Assembly: GCA_021647375.1 (NCBI GenBank)
Contig: JAKIUV010000082.1
Location: forward strand, 1 to 11,549
Direction: 5' to 3'
Source: Robiginitomaculum sp.
Lineage (GTDB): Bacteria > Pseudomonadota > Alphaproteobacteria > Caulobacterales > Maricaulaceae
DNA length: 11,549 nucleotides
The notes under the pieces are model-generated. The model saw only the letters and a list, made by a program, of their open reading frames with translations, did no database searches and was not told where the DNA came from. How positions within the stretch are numbered: the first letter of the stretch is position 1; the number at the start of each line of letters is the position of its first letter. Below are positions 6,682-11,549 of this stretch, piece after piece. The translations under genes were made by a program, and so were the position numbers.

Positions 6682-6915
6682 GGGACTTGCGTGTGTCCCC
6701 GCTGCCTAGTCCTCCCCTCGACGATTTGGCCGCATTAGAGCGAGCGCTCTAAGCTAGCCCGGCAGCTCACGTAGCAGGGCGGATGAAGACCGATTTTCTC
6801 TCTCTCACGGTCTTCTCCGCCCTGTCTCTTTATTTGAGGGTACTGATTTTCAAACATTGTAAAACCCAACTAAAAATGCGCCTCCGGCATTTGCCAAAAG
6901 CGCATTTCGTTTTTT
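6682..6915 (+). ncRNA. Candidate structured small RNA, family not recognised
   Basis: This stretch between divergently placed minus-strand genes holds no protein gene but is dense in strong hairpins. GGGAC/GTCCC is at 6682-6686 with 6695-6699. GCTGCC/GGCAGC (6701-6706, 6761-6766) encloses a 7-bp hairpin TTAGAGC/GCTCTAA with a 4-nt loop (6735-6752). A stem of 17 pairs with one bulged T runs from 6775-6792 to 6808-6824, with the loop ATTTTCTCTCTCTCA. The enclosing part of the second hairpin carries CCTCCCC (6711-6717), an anti-Shine-Dalgarno-like motif. The plus strand is preferred because a promoter-like box precedes it and a terminator with a six-T run ends it at 6915. It does not match tRNA, tmRNA, SRP RNA or 6S RNA as I know them. 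The long stem could also be a processing signal or a terminator. Strand and ends are inferred. Confidence 0.45.
6874..6915. terminator. Bidirectional Rho-independent terminator between the RNA locus and kbp
   Basis: AAATGCGC (6874-6881) pairs with GCGCATTT (6900-6907) around an 18-nt loop. On the plus strand the stem is followed by CG and six T (6910-6915). On the minus strand it is followed by a run of T's (complement of the A's at 6872-6876). It lies 27 bp after the kbp stop and so would end kbp transcription from the right and any plus-strand RNA from the left. Confidence 0.7.
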
Positions 6916-6941
6916 ATTGTGACCCCCAAAGGTGCCGATAA

Positions 6942-7403
6942 TTACACGCTAGCCGTATCTTTGCTATCTGCTGGAATACGCAACATCTGACCTACATAGA
7001 TTTTATCTGGGTGTGACAACATTGGCTTGTTGGCTTCAAAGATTTCCATATAGCGGCTACCTTTGCCGTAGTATTTTTTGGAAACTGCCCAAAGCGTATC
7101 ACCGCTGACAACTTCGTGAAACTGAGAAGCCGCGCCGCCGTCTGCCGCACCAGCTTGGTCGTCCACAGAGCCAACGCCGTTGACATTACCAACCGCAAGA
7201 ATGATTTTTTCTTTCATCTCTTGAGAGACCGCATTGCCTGAAATCGTAACTTTGCCCTCATCGTCGACATTAATATCAACACCTTCAGAATCGAGGCCAA
7301 GGTCATTGACTTCTTTTTCCAAAGTTTCCTTGGCTTTCTTACCTTTAAAAAGACCCCCGAATTTACGACCAGCCGCTTTAGCGAATGAAATAGCTCCAAA
7401 CAT
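6942..7403 (-). CDS. kbp: Kbp/YgaU-like BON and LysM domain protein
   Basis: 153 residues, essentially the length and architecture of E. coli Kbp (YgaU), a cytoplasmic potassium-binding protein. A short basic N-terminal stretch (MFGAISFAKAAGRKFGGLF) leads to a BON domain at about 25-85, with NVDDEGKVTISGNAVSQEMK and AVGNVNGVGSVDDQ, then a LysM domain at about 95-145, with VSGDTLWAVSKKYYG, IFEANKPML and KIYVGQMLRIP. IFEANKPML, PDKIY-x-GQ and SQ-F are the stretches most characteristic of Kbp. There is no export signal, which agrees with a cytoplasmic role, although LysM elsewhere binds peptidoglycan. GGAGAAA precedes the ATG by 5 nt. It is monocistronic, ended by the hairpin at 6874-6915, and divergent from the exchanger operon. 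Potassium binding is inferred by homology. Confidence 0.9.
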   Translation of the reverse strand: MFGAISFAKAAGRKFGGLFKGKKAKETLEKEVNDLGLDSEGVDINVDDEGKVTISGNAVSQEMKEKIILAVGNVNGVGSVDDQAGAADGGAASQFHEVVSGDTLWAVSKKYYGKGSRYMEIFEANKPMLSHPDKIYVGQMLRIPADSKDTASV

Positions 7404-7563
7404 ATAGTTTCTCCATGTAAATTGTTTTTGAGGTTAGAAATCGCCCCAATGAGTATTTGATAGCGGCCAAACCACGATTCGTCCATATTTATTTACAGCC
7501 CCACTAAACCGAATGTGCACGGCATTACCGAATTTAAGTTGGGAAAATAAACGCGAACAAGTA

Positions 7564-7592
7564 TTGGCGTTTGTGGTTTGTCCCTGTATAGA
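7564..7592 (+). promoter_or_regulatory. Sigma70-type promoter for the mini-gene / exchanger operon
   Basis: TTGGCG (7564-7569) and TATAGA (7587-7592) are separated by exactly 17 bp, a near-ideal housekeeping promoter. The predicted start near 7599 leaves a leader of about 35 nt before the ATG at 7634, which carries AGAGG 7 nt upstream. This makes the 46-codon gene the first cistron. The rest of the 7404-7633 gap, shared with divergent kbp, shows nothing else clear. Confidence 0.6.
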
Positions 7593-7633
7593 GCGAGAGA
7601 ATCTTTTTTAACTGATTACATAAGAGGCACATT

Positions 7634-7774
7634 ATGGCTTTCTCTCTCGAACTGATCCAAGCTGGCGTTAGTATTTTTGGCTTATTTTATCTTGACCCGG
7701 CACTGCTGATTTTTGGCCTCGCAGCTATTTTATTTGGCGGCCTTAACCTGCTTGAATTCAAGAAATTCTGGTAG
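7634..7774 (+). CDS. 46-residue hydrophobic membrane mini-protein ahead of the exchanger gene
   Basis: ATG at 7634 to TAG at 7772-7774. The product starts MAFSLELIQAGVSIFGLF, continues YLDPALLIFGLAAILFGG and ends LNLLEFKKFW. It has no residue with a formal charge between D21 and E41, giving one clear membrane span at about 22-40 and perhaps a second short one at 8-20. The C-terminal KK next to the span would favour the cytoplasm. AGAGG (7623-7627) is correctly spaced from the start and the promoter at 7564-7592 points into it. It ends 10 nt before the ATG of the exchanger gene, which has only a weak ribosome-binding site, so the two are probably translationally coupled. It may be a small subunit or regulator of the exchanger, or a coupling leader. 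I do not recognise a family. Confidence 0.65.
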   Translation: MAFSLELIQAGVSIFGLFYLDPALLIFGLAAILFGGLNLLEFKKFW

Positions 7775-7784
7775 GCAAGCCCGA

Positions 7785-8768
7785 ATGCTCATAGCTTTTC
7801 TTCTGTTTTGCGTCGGCGTTATTTTATTGCTGGTCGCAGGTGATATTTTGGTGCGCGGCGCGGCGGCGCTTGCCCATAAATGGGGCGTACCCTCGCTTAT
7901 TGTTGGCTTGACCATAGTCGCATTCGGCACGTCAGCGCCTGAATTGATTGTCAGTGTGCAATCGGTGTTAACAGGGGCGAGCGAACTGGCCATTGGTAAT
8001 GTTATTGGCTCCAATATCGCCAATATTTTATTGGTATTAGGCCTACCCGCCATCATAATGGCCTTGCCGACAAATGTTGCAGGCGTGGGGCGAAATTCTG
8101 CTGTCGTCGTTCTGGCGACCGTACTTTTGGTGGTTTTGATGTTTATTCACCGCCCGCTGGTTATGTGGCAAGGCATTATTTTATTTGCGGGTATTGTTTT
8201 ATATTTAGGCTGGATGCTCTCCCTCGCGCGCTCCGGTGCCAAAGACCCTGCCCTCGCCGAAATGGCCGACATGGCAAGTATGGAAGGTATGCCGAAAAGC
8301 TACCTCACCATGATTGCCTTTACCCTCCTCGGCATTGCTGGCTTAGCAATTGGTGGCGGCATGATCGTCAAACACGCGACTTTTATCGCCGAAGGTTTCG
8401 GAGTTAGCGAGGCGCTTATCGGCCTGACTATCGTCGCAATCGGTACGTCCCTCCCCGAACTGGCGACCGTCATCGTTGCGTCTTGGCGTGGCCATAACGA
8501 AGTCGCTATCGGTAATATTTTAGGCTCCAATATTTTCAATATTTTTGCCGTCATGGGCGCTGCCGCCATTGCTGGGCCGGTCAGTATTCCGGCCAAATTC
8601 ATGGTGTTTGATGTTTGGGTGATGCTAGCCGCTACGGTAGCACTAACCATATTTATTCTACGCCGCGCACCCATTGGCCGCAAGACCGGTATTGTACTGC
8701 TCCTCGGCTATTGCCTCTATATGGCAGCAATCGCACGGGATATTGTTGGCGCAAGCGTTGGTGTGTGA
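7785..8768 (+). CDS. YrbG-type CaCA family calcium/sodium antiporter
   Basis: 327 residues, an inner-membrane exchanger of the Ca2+:cation antiporter family, probably exporting Ca2+ against Na+ or H+. It shows the two inverted alpha repeats: GLTIVAFGTSAPEL (41-54) with ELAIGNVIGSNIANILLVLG (67-86), and GLTIVAIGTSLPEL (213-226) with EVAIGNILGSNIFNIFAVMG (239-258). The conserved ion-binding glutamates are E53 and E225. About ten membrane spans flank a short cytoplasmic loop at about 148-172 (acidic, Met-rich: LAEMADMASMEGM). The ATG at 7785 is preferred over an in-frame TTG at 7713, because the protein then begins like its relatives (MLIAFLLF...GDILVRGAAALA) and does not overlap the mini-gene. 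The second cistron of its operon, it is followed after 12 nt by the SDR gene. The ion is inferred. Confidence 0.9.
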   Translation: MLIAFLLFCVGVILLLVAGDILVRGAAALAHKWGVPSLIVGLTIVAFGTSAPELIVSVQSVLTGASELAIGNVIGSNIANILLVLGLPAIIMALPTNVAGVGRNSAVVVLATVLLVVLMFIHRPLVMWQGIILFAGIVLYLGWMLSLARSGAKDPALAEMADMASMEGMPKSYLTMIAFTLLGIAGLAIGGGMIVKHATFIAEGFGVSEALIGLTIVAIGTSLPELATVIVASWRGHNEVAIGNILGSNIFNIFAVMGAAAIAGPVSIPAKFMVFDVWVMLAATVALTIFILRRAPIGRKTGIVLLLGYCLYMAAIARDIVGASVGV

Positions 8769-8778
8769 TATACACACC
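8760..8778 (+). promoter_or_regulatory. Hairpin across the exchanger stop codon and before the SDR start
   Basis: GGTGTGT (8760-8766) pairs with ACACACC (8772-8778) around GATAT. The hairpin includes the exchanger stop codon TGA (8766-8768) and ends 2 nt before the SDR ATG (8781), in the place where a Shine-Dalgarno sequence would be expected. It could hold the SDR start until the upstream ribosome opens it, a translational coupling device. It is short and may be chance. Confidence 0.4.
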
Positions 8779-8780
8779 TT

Positions 8781-9509
8781 ATGAACAAGACTATTCTCAT
8801 CACCGGCGCAAGCGCACGCATTGGGCGCGTCCTCGCCACAGGCTTGGCGGGCGACGGTTGGTCTGTGGTTATTCATTATAACACGTCCGGGCGGGCGGCG
8901 GCGGAATTGGCGGATGAACTCGGCAATGCCGCCATTGTCCAGGCCGATTTAACCGATGCAGAATCCGTCGACACATTGATATACCGAGCCAGCCAGGCCA
9001 TTGGTGCGCCGCTGGACGCCCTCATCAATAATGCTTCCACCTATCAGCCAGATAGTGCCGATGATTTTTCCAACGATATTTTTGACAATCATATGGCCGT
9101 TAATCTCAAAGCACCCTTGCGCTTGGGGCAACATTTTTCCAGACAAGTACCGCATGATAATCCAGATGATAAAACCGCCTGCATCATCAATATGATAGAC
9201 CAGCGCGTCCTGCGTCCTGCACCCGGTTTCTTCACTTATGGTGTCAGTAAATCAGCCCTGTTTGCCGCCACAAAAACCATGGCGCAAAGCTTTGCCCCCA
9301 ATATCCGCGTCAATGCCGTTGGCCCAGGCCCTACCCTGCGGAGCACCCACCAAGACGCGGTACAATTTGCCCAGGAATGCGCCAATACGTTACTTGGCAA
9401 AGGTTCCCCGCCCGATACGATTTTGGATGCCGTACGCTTTCTCCTCTCCGCCAGCGCCGTAACAGGCCAAATGATCGCCGTTGACGGCGGCCAGCATTTG
9501 GGGGTTTAA
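8781..9509 (+). CDS. Pteridine-reductase-like SDR (FolM/PTR1 type)
   Basis: 242 residues, a short-chain dehydrogenase with a Rossmann fold. The nucleotide motif is TGASARIG (8-15), that is TGxxxRxG, the variant that marks pteridine reductases, followed by IHYNTS (31-36), typical of NADPH users of this group. NNAS is at 83-86. The catalytic set is D140, Y153 and K157: Asp, not Ser, 13 residues before Tyr, which is the PTR1 arrangement (D181, Y194, K198 in Leishmania). VNAVGPGPTLRS (177-188) and IAVDGGQHLG (232-241) complete the fold. It probably reduces dihydromonapterin or dihydrofolate-type pterins (FolM activity). The next gene is folB, which supports a pterin role. There is no Shine-Dalgarno sequence; a hairpin sits before the ATG. 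Substrate is inferred, and a generic SDR remains possible. Confidence 0.8.
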   Translation: MNKTILITGASARIGRVLATGLAGDGWSVVIHYNTSGRAAAELADELGNAAIVQADLTDAESVDTLIYRASQAIGAPLDALINNASTYQPDSADDFSNDIFDNHMAVNLKAPLRLGQHFSRQVPHDNPDDKTACIINMIDQRVLRPAPGFFTYGVSKSALFAATKTMAQSFAPNIRVNAVGPGPTLRSTHQDAVQFAQECANTLLGKGSPPDTILDAVRFLLSASAVTGQMIAVDGGQHLGV

Positions 9510-9533
9510 GGATTATTATGCGTTTCATAACTA

Positions 9534-9681
9534 ACATCCAAGCCCCTCACCTTGTTCCTCTCCCTATGGGAGAGGAGACGTCGTCGAGACTATCTTTGAT
9601 TCGTAAAAAGAGTTGTGGAAGTCTGGTAAACTTAGCCTCTCCTTTAGGGAGAGGCGCGCGACAGCGTGGTGAGGGGTTAAG
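9534..9681 (+). repeat. MITE-like intergenic repeat, copy 2, between the SDR gene and folB
   Basis: Terminal CCCCTCACC (9543-9551) and GGTGAGGGG (9668-9676) are exact complements. Two internal hairpins are CCTCTCCC/GGGAGAGG (9557-9564, 9568-9575; loop TAT) and GCCTCTCC/GGAGAGGC (9635-9642, 9648-9655). Both ends match the copy at 2976-3138, while the middle is shared only at GAGGAGACGT (9572-9581). It occupies most of the 181-bp gap and has the same orientation relative to the operon as copy 1. It has no coding capacity of its own. Confidence 0.85.
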
Positions 9682-9690
9682 GACTATCAA

Positions 9691-10062
9691 ATGAACAATT
9701 CATCCACAAAAATCATGATTAAAGGTCTCGAAGTCCTGGCTTCTATCGGGGTGCATCCCCATGAACACGAGACGGCGCAAATGATTGTTATTGATATTGA
9801 GCTGGATATGGGGGCGATGCCCACACCCGAAGATGATTTACTAGAGGAAACTCTGGACTATGCGCGGGTTGCAGATAAAGCCGCCGCATTCGCCCAGGAA
9901 GCCCATGTGCAATTGGTGGAAACCCTAGCCGGGCGCATTGCACGCTGGGCGCTGGACGCAGACAAACGCGTACAAGCTTGCACCGTGCGTATCGCCAAGC
10001 CCCACGCCCTGATCAATGCCAAAACGGCGGGCGTCGAATATTGTTTGAAACGAGATGGGTAA
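9691..10062 (+). CDS. folB: Dihydroneopterin aldolase
   Basis: 123 residues, the normal size for this octameric cytoplasmic enzyme of folate synthesis, which cleaves 7,8-dihydroneopterin to 6-hydroxymethyl-dihydropterin and glycolaldehyde. Motifs: IKGLEVLASIGVHPHE (10-25, with E25 as the pterin-binding glutamate), LDYARVAD (56-63, Y58), LVETLAGRIA (75-84, E77 anchoring the pterin ring) and VRIAKPHAL (99-107, with K103 as the catalytic lysine). AAGGA at 9679-9683 is the ribosome-binding site, partly made by the end of the MITE-like repeat. The stop overlaps the uvrC start by 8 nt (ATGGGTAA). The neighbouring pteridine-reductase-like SDR would act in the same pathway. Confidence 0.92.
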   Translation: MNNSSTKIMIKGLEVLASIGVHPHEHETAQMIVIDIELDMGAMPTPEDDLLEETLDYARVADKAAAFAQEAHVQLVETLAGRIARWALDADKRVQACTVRIAKPHALINAKTAGVEYCLKRDG

Positions 10063-11549
10063 AGCCGAAAAAATAAAAAAACAAACAGGGGCGGACATTA
10101 TTGCCGCCTATGTCAATACCCTACCCGGCACGCCTGGCGTTTACCGTATGCTCAACGCCCACGGCGAACTGCTCTATATTGGCAAGGCCAAAAATCTAAA
10201 AAAGCGGGTCACAGCCTATACCAAATATAGCCGCCACCCTATCCGCATCCAGCGTATGATCCGCGCCACCAAAACCATGGAATTTGTAGTCACGGACAGC
10301 GAGACCGAAGCGCTCTTGCTGGAAGCCGCCCTGATTAAGCGTCTCAAACCACGCTATAATATCTTACTTCGTGACGATAAAAGCTTCCCCTATATCCTCA
10401 TGCGTACCGACCATCCGGCGGCGCAACTTATGAAACATAGGGGCAAGCGCAATAAGCAAGGCCAGTATTACGGCCCGTTCGCATCGGCTGGTGCCGTAAA
10501 CCGCACATTGGATACATTGCAACGGGCATTTCGCCTGCGCACCTGCTCGGACAGTGTGTATGCGGGGCGAACCAGGCCGTGTATGTTGCACCAGATTAAA
10601 CGCTGCGCCGCGCCGTGTACCGGGGAAATCTCCTTGCACGATTATGCCCAGCTGAACCAGGATGCCTCTGATTTCCTATCGGGACGCTCCCAAGCTTTAC
10701 AAAAGCGCCTGCAAGCCCGTATGCAAAAAGCCTCGGACAACCTGAATTTTGAACAAGCCGCAGAAATTCGTGACCGTATCCGCGCTATGGCTTTTGTCAG
10801 CACGGGCAAGACCCATATCGCCCCCCAAACCTTCGCCGAGGCAGATATAATCGCCATTCACCACGACGCGGGCAATCAGGCTTGCGTACAGGTATTTTTC
10901 TTCCGCGCCGGGCAAAATTGGGGCGCCAATGCGTATTTTCCGCGCCACGCCAAAGACCAGGATACTGCGGATATATTGGATGCATTTTTGGCGCAATTCT
11001 ATACGGACAAGCCTGTCCCCAAGCAGTTATTCGTCAATGTGGACTTACCCAATAAGGCTTTATTGGAAACAGCCTTATCCGAACGGCGCGAGAAAAGCTT
11101 TCGCATTTTCAAACCCCGACGCGGGGAAAAATTTGATTTGGTGGAGCTGGCACGGCGCAATGCGTCCGAAGCTTTGGCGCGCAAACTCGCCGAAACTGCA
11201 TCGCAAAACAAATTGCTCAAAGGTCTGGCCGAAGCCCTCGACTTGCCCGAAATCCCCGAACGGATTGAGGTTTACGACAATAGCCATATCCAGGGCACAA
11301 ATTCGGTGGGTGCCTTTATCGTCGCGGGTTCCGAAGGGTTTTTGCGCCGCGAATATCGCACCTTCAACATCAAGGATACCAGTACCCGACCAGGTGATGA
11401 TTTCGCCATGATGCGCGAGGTCATTCGCCGCCGCTTCTCGCGCCTGCTCAAGGAAGATGGCTTAACATGGCCTGATTTAGTGTTGATTGACGGGGGTAAA
11501 GGCCAGCTCTCGGCAGTGAGTGGGGTTTTGGTAGATTTGGTCGTGCTGG
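10055..11549 (+). CDS. uvrC: Excinuclease ABC subunit C, 5' part, cut by window edge
   Basis: The frame is open from ATG 10055 to the window end, giving 498 complete codons of an expected 610-640. UvrC makes both incisions in nucleotide excision repair after loading by UvrA and UvrB. Residues 28-51 are the GIY-YIG nuclease domain (GVYRM, LLYIGKAKNLKKR) with the catalytic glutamate in EALLLEAALIK (E90). Cysteines 164, 176, 184 and 188 have the same spacing as the iron-sulfur ligands of E. coli UvrC (154, 166, 174, 178). A UVR motif that binds UvrB lies at about 211-246 (NLNFEQAAEIRDRI). The RNase H-like second nuclease starts with VYDNSHIQG (D408) and LIDGGKGQL (D479). A GGGCAA-like site is absent; the start overlaps folB by 8 nt, indicating coupling. 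In many alphaproteobacteria pgsA follows. Confidence 0.95.
   Translation, partial: MGKAEKIKKQTGADIIAAYVNTLPGTPGVYRMLNAHGELLYIGKAKNLKKRVTAYTKYSRHPIRIQRMIRATKTMEFVVTDSETEALLLEAALIKRLKPRYNILLRDDKSFPYILMRTDHPAAQLMKHRGKRNKQGQYYGPFASAGAVNRTLDTLQRAFRLRTCSDSVYAGRTRPCMLHQIKRCAAPCTGEISLHDYAQLNQDASDFLSGRSQALQKRLQARMQKASDNLNFEQAAEIRDRIRAMAFVSTGKTHIAPQTFAEADIIAIHHDAGNQACVQVFFFRAGQNWGANAYFPRHAKDQDTADILDAFLAQFYTDKPVPKQLFVNVDLPNKALLETALSERREKSFRIFKPRRGEKFDLVELARRNASEALARKLAETASQNKLLKGLAEALDLPEIPERIEVYDNSHIQGTNSVGAFIVAGSEGFLRREYRTFNIKDTSTRPGDDFAMMREVIRRRFSRLLKEDGLTWPDLVLIDGGKGQLSAVSGVLVDLVVL

Noticed and set aside
6661..6915. tRNA, tmRNA, SRP RNA or 6S RNA
   Set aside because: No GGTTCGA T-loop or CCA end, no tag reading frame, no GGAAG SRP loop, and no long rod with a central bubble. 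A stretch near 6760-6790 (GCAGCTCACGTAGC) recalls a tRNA D-arm but cannot form the rest of a cloverleaf.
7713..7784. Upstream TTG start for the exchanger, giving 351 residues
   Set aside because: The extra residues overlap the better supported 46-codon gene in another frame, are not membrane-protein-like (CLNSRNSGRQAR) and have no ribosome-binding site.
10364..11411. Several frames on both strands inside uvrC
   Set aside because: All are shadows of the uvrC frame, which is continuous from 10055 to the window end and has every family motif.

Overview
The window looks like a chromosomal segment of an alphaproteobacterium of intermediate GC. The evidence is the style of the housekeeping proteins (NadB, NadC, YebC, FolB, UvrC) and the order pteridine reductase-like SDR / folB / uvrC, together with dispersed palindromic intergenic repeats of a kind common in that class. 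The species cannot be named from the sequence alone.

Layout. (a) 1-1006 is a visibly AT-rich, apparently acquired patch. It holds the last codons and terminal inverted repeat of an IS256-type (mutator) insertion sequence, running directly into a convergent PD-(D/E)xK nuclease-like gene whose last codons lie inside the IS end. (b) 1021-1432 is gene-free and carries two inverted pairs of 33-nt REP-like units. (c) 1433-4028 is nadB and nadC (aspartate to quinolinate to nicotinate mononucleotide), separated by a MITE-like repeat of about 150 bp. (d) 4111-6606 lies on the minus strand: a PaaI-type hotdog thioesterase, a 76-residue unknown protein, yebC, and an exported YafK-type L,D-transpeptidase. 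(e) 6607-6941 has no protein gene but shows strong hairpins, a possible promoter and a terminator, and is a candidate small RNA locus. (f) 6942-7403 is kbp (BON+LysM) on the minus strand. (g) From a good sigma70-like promoter at 7564-7592 a plus-strand series runs: a 46-codon membrane mini-gene, a YrbG-type CaCA exchanger, a pteridine-reductase-like SDR, a second copy of the MITE-like repeat, folB, and uvrC, which runs off the right edge.

How the genes fit together. NadB and NadC are consecutive enzymes of de novo NAD synthesis (NadA is not visible). The SDR has the PTR1/FolM signature and catalytic spacing and sits beside folB, so the two probably serve pterin/folate metabolism. uvrC overlaps folB by 8 nt and is probably co-transcribed. 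The same repeat lies between nadB and nadC and between the SDR and folB, in the same orientation, just before the downstream start codon each time.

The most interesting items are: the IS end that supplies the nuclease C-terminus; 33-nt repeat units with conserved flanks but interchangeable palindromic cores; the candidate structured RNA at 6682-6915, with pyrimidine-rich loops and an anti-Shine-Dalgarno-like motif; and the membrane mini-gene ahead of the exchanger.
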